A DNA stretch of 12,824 bases, from assembly GCA_042219525.1 (NCBI GenBank), contig JBDGPU010000145.1, positions 1 through 12,824 on the forward strand. Direction: 5' to 3'. The notes beneath the pieces are model-generated. The model worked only from the letters and a program-made list of their open reading frames with translations, was not told the DNA's origin and did no database searches. The translations under genes and the position numbers were made by a program. The stretch's first letter is position 1, and each line of letters begins with the position of its first letter. Positions 12,715 to 12,824 of this stretch are shown piece after piece. The DNA is from JBDGPU01 sp042219525. GTDB taxonomy: Archaea > Halobacteriota > Halobacteria > Halobacteriales > Haloferacaceae.

Positions 12715-12824
12715 GCGCTGCTCGCTGCGCTCCTCACCCGGCTCACTCGCTCCCTCCGGTCGCTCGCTCGCCGGGATTGCGGTGCTAGCGTCGCAGGGCG
12801 TCCCGCTCAGCGGCTGCCCCTTTC
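12691..12824. repeat. ~134-bp element with 22-bp imperfect terminal inverted repeats
   Basis: Bases 12691-12712 and the reverse complement of 12803-12824 agree at 19 of 22 positions: both read GAAAG, then CCC or GGG, then CAGCCGCTGAGCGG. The right arm is part of the 27-bp repeat shared with the left window end. Inside are runs of GCTCGC/TCGCTC and a smaller inverted pair, CCCGGC (12737-12742) with GCCGGG (12770-12775). GCGGTGCT recurs at 12779-12786. It resembles a MITE- or REP-like dispersed element; mobility is inference. Confidence 0.6.
12798..12824 (+). repeat. 27-bp direct repeat, right copy (identical to 3-29)
   Basis: These last 27 bases equal bases 3-29. The window ends inside the repeat unit, since the left copy continues with AGTCCCACCC. 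Confidence 0.9.

Larger units (their letters stand above)
12416..12824. other. Gene-free repeat region downstream of purNH
   Basis: No convincing gene lies here. From left to right it holds the T-rich stop region, nearly three copies of an 81-bp repeat, and a ~134-bp inverted-repeat-bounded element that reaches the window end. A minus-strand frame stays open through part of it because 81 bp is a multiple of three; this is not evidence of a gene. Confidence 0.7.

Noticed and set aside
3..12824. Closed circular molecule, from the matching window ends
   Set aside because: The match is only 27 bp, breaks at the next base, and its core also occurs inside the 12.7-kb element, so a dispersed repeat explains it better.

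Overview
The window is 12.8 kb of GC-rich DNA from a haloarchaeon (class Halobacteria). The evidence is the very acidic, Asp/Glu/Ala-rich proteins, TATA-like elements placed 23-25 bases before start codons with no Shine-Dalgarno sequence (leaderless transcription), and a purine enzyme in which PurN is fused to the transformylase half of PurH, an arrangement I associate with haloarchaea. I cannot name the genus from the sequence alone.

Layout. Bases 1-507 hold no convincing gene, but carry dispersed-repeat sequence and three inverted repeats. A TATA element and a 24-codon ORF (540-614) precede dapA. Bases 711-7013 are a lysine cluster by the diaminopimelate (succinylase) route: dapA-dapB, then dapD-lysA-dapF-dapE. 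Four junctions overlap as ATGA, and dapD has its own leaderless promoter. A carbon-nitrogen hydrolase (nitrilase family) follows dapE by six bases in the same frame. A metal-dependent cyclase/arylformamidase-family gene with its own likely promoter comes next. A small two-helix membrane protein gene converges on it from the minus strand.

Bases 9155-12415 carry two divergent purine genes, purB (minus) and the purN-purH fusion (plus), with back-to-back leaderless promoters between them. After purNH come a T-rich stop region, nearly three copies of an 81-bp tandem repeat, and a ~134-bp element with imperfect terminal inverted repeats. The last 27 bases of the window repeat bases 3-29, so both ends lie in the same repeat family.

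How the genes work together. DapA and DapB make tetrahydrodipicolinate from aspartate semialdehyde and pyruvate. DapD succinylates it, an aminotransferase (DapC) not present here would act next, DapE removes succinate, DapF epimerises, and LysA decarboxylates meso-DAP to lysine. Aspartokinase and aspartate-semialdehyde dehydrogenase are also absent from the window. PurN and the AICAR transformylase add both formyl groups of the purine ring and PurB acts at two steps. IMP cyclohydrolase must be encoded elsewhere (probably PurO).

The core is ordinary housekeeping metabolism. The less ordinary signals are the hairpins that share a GCGGTGCTG loop, the small ORF before dapA, local patches of AT-ending codons in lysA and purNH, low-complexity acidic tails and insertions in several enzymes, and the nitrilase attached to the dap operon. 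I see no defence system, CRISPR array, transposase, tRNA or rRNA.
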